NCBI GenBank assembly: GCA_018660305.1
Contig: JABJKO010000042.1
Span: 1-16,332, forward strand
Origin: Rhodospirillaceae bacterium
Lineage (GTDB): Bacteria > Pseudomonadota > Alphaproteobacteria > MPNO01 > UBA2964
DNA: 16,332 bases
Reading direction: 5' to 3'
Numbering within the stretch: the stretch's first letter is position 1; every line of letters begins with the position of its first letter. The translations under genes and the position numbers were made by a program. Shown one piece after another: positions 15,845 to 16,332 of this stretch. The notes beneath the pieces were generated by a model. It saw nothing but the letters and a program-made list of their open reading frames with translations. It did no database searches and was not told the origin of the DNA.

Positions 15845-15914
15845 CCGGCCCTCTCCCCCACCCGGCCACCCAGCGCCAGTATTCTGTGGGGGGCCGGGTG
15901 GGGGAGAGGGCCGG
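15845..15914. repeat. Near-perfect 28-bp inverted repeat, sibling of 12414-12490
   Basis: Arms 15845-15872 and 15887-15914 pair over 28 bases with one mismatch and a 14-base loop. The 24-base inner arm 15849-15872 is identical to the inner arm of the element at 12414-12490, while the loops are unrelated. It lies between the divergent yggT-folD operon and the tRNA gene. Confidence 0.88.
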
Positions 15915-15924
15915 AACCGATTAC

Positions 15925-15953
15925 TTGACAAATTCAAAGCGGATCAACACATT
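15925..15953 (+). promoter_or_regulatory. Possible tRNA promoter
   Basis: A perfect TTGACA (15925-15930) is followed after 17 bases by CACATT (15948-15953), a weak -10. A 15-base palindrome TTTCCCGGCGGGAAA (15963-15977) lies between this and the tRNA and may be part of the leader. Confidence 0.4.
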
Positions 15954-15988
15954 GAGCCCGCTTTTCCCGGCGGGAAATTTGCACATTC

Positions 15989-16064
15989 GGGGCCGTAGCT
16001 CAGTTGGGAGAGCGCTACGTTCGCAACGTAGAGGTCAGGGGTTCGATTCCCCTCGGCTCCACCA
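15989..16064 (+). tRNA. tRNA-Ala (anticodon CGC)
   Basis: A full cloverleaf can be drawn. The acceptor stem is GGGGCCG (15989-15995) with CGGCTCC (16054-16060), including the G3-U70 pair that marks tRNA-Ala. The D stem is GCTC/GAGC, the anticodon stem CTACG/CGTAG with loop TTCGCAA (anticodon CGC at 16022-16024, reading codon GCG), and the T stem AGGGG/CCCCT with loop TTCGATT. Discriminator A and an encoded CCA end the gene. The end overlaps a palindrome. Confidence 0.96.
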
Positions 16065-16121
16065 TTCCACCACAAGATGGCTGAAATCTAGGGTTTCTGC
16101 CGTCTTGTGGTGGAATGGTGG
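16059..16121. repeat. Palindrome starting inside the tRNA-Ala 3' end
   Basis: Left arm 16059-16080 pairs with right arm 16100-16121 over 22 positions with one G-T pair; a further 4-bp stem GAAA/TTTC (16083-16086, 16094-16097) closes the centre. The left arm includes the last two acceptor bases, the discriminator and the encoded CCA. No T-run follows, so it is not a typical intrinsic terminator. Confidence 0.8.
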
Positions 16122-16332
16122 TGGGCGCAGTCTCGAGCGAGCCTGTCTCTCGGGCCGGGTTCCCAGATAAGCAGGGAATACAATCTTCAGAACAGGGTAT
16201 TAATTTCTGAAAAACCGTGGGCCGTCATACGCGACAAGAATGTCAAAATATTAACTCACCGACGAACGTCATAAACATCGCGATTTTCAAGGCCGACTGT
16301 CCGTCGTCATATAAATTGGAACACTCAAGGGC
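16122..16332. other. Gene-free tail after the tRNA
   Basis: I see no supported coding region, RNA gene or repeat in these 211 bases. By eye the composition from about 16190 is more AT-rich than the rest of the window. This may be a long upstream region of a gene beyond the edge or the start of foreign DNA. Confidence 0.4.

Noticed and set aside
16059..16121. Considered as an intrinsic terminator of the tRNA
   Set aside because: The stem includes the mature CCA end, the loop is large and no T-run follows.
15886..16170. Small open frame spanning the tRNA
   Set aside because: It runs through a palindrome arm and the whole tRNA gene, with no suitable ribosome site.

Overview
The window looks like chromosomal DNA of a GC-rich alphaproteobacterium, probably close to the Rhodospirillales. 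This rests on an IalB-family periplasmic protein, a DUF898 plus M48-peptidase gene pair, yggT beside folD, rlmN and argG close together, and palindromic intergenic repeats of a type common in that class. No species can be named from the sequence. There are 15 protein genes, one of them cut by the left edge, and one tRNA gene.

Left half (1-7644), mostly housekeeping. A truncated IalB-family gene is followed by an SDR oxidoreductase and an MFS transporter that probably form one unit, then rlmN, which appears to have a leaderless promoter. Tail to tail with rlmN, its stop codon interlocking, lies the minus-strand pair DUF898 (YjgN-like membrane protein) then M48 metallopeptidase. A divergent promoter region (6219-6411) separates that pair from argG. 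No palindromic repeat elements were seen here.

Right half (7645-14344), accessory metabolism. A crotonase-fold gene overlaps the large subunit of a Rieske ring-hydroxylating oxygenase of the salicylate 5-hydroxylase/anthranilate dioxygenase type, which overlaps its small subunit. Then come two translationally coupled EamA/DMT transporters, an ACMSD-like amidohydrolase and a single-domain VOC protein. The set reads as a catabolic module for an aromatic or aromatic-acid-like compound. No ferredoxin, reductase or regulator is present, so electron supply must come from elsewhere. The substrate is unknown.

Right end (14345-16332). The minus-strand yggT-folD operon, a tRNA-Ala(CGC) gene whose encoded CCA end lies inside a 63-nt palindrome, and about 210 bases with no recognisable gene.

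The most striking non-coding signal is that every sizeable intergenic gap from argG to the tRNA carries a palindromic element: six elements in three apparent families, including a perfect 31-bp inverted repeat and a second copy of its core. I found no defence system, CRISPR array, transposase or integrase. The best candidates for something undescribed are the crotonase-Rieske-transporter-amidohydrolase-VOC module and the palindromes at its boundaries.
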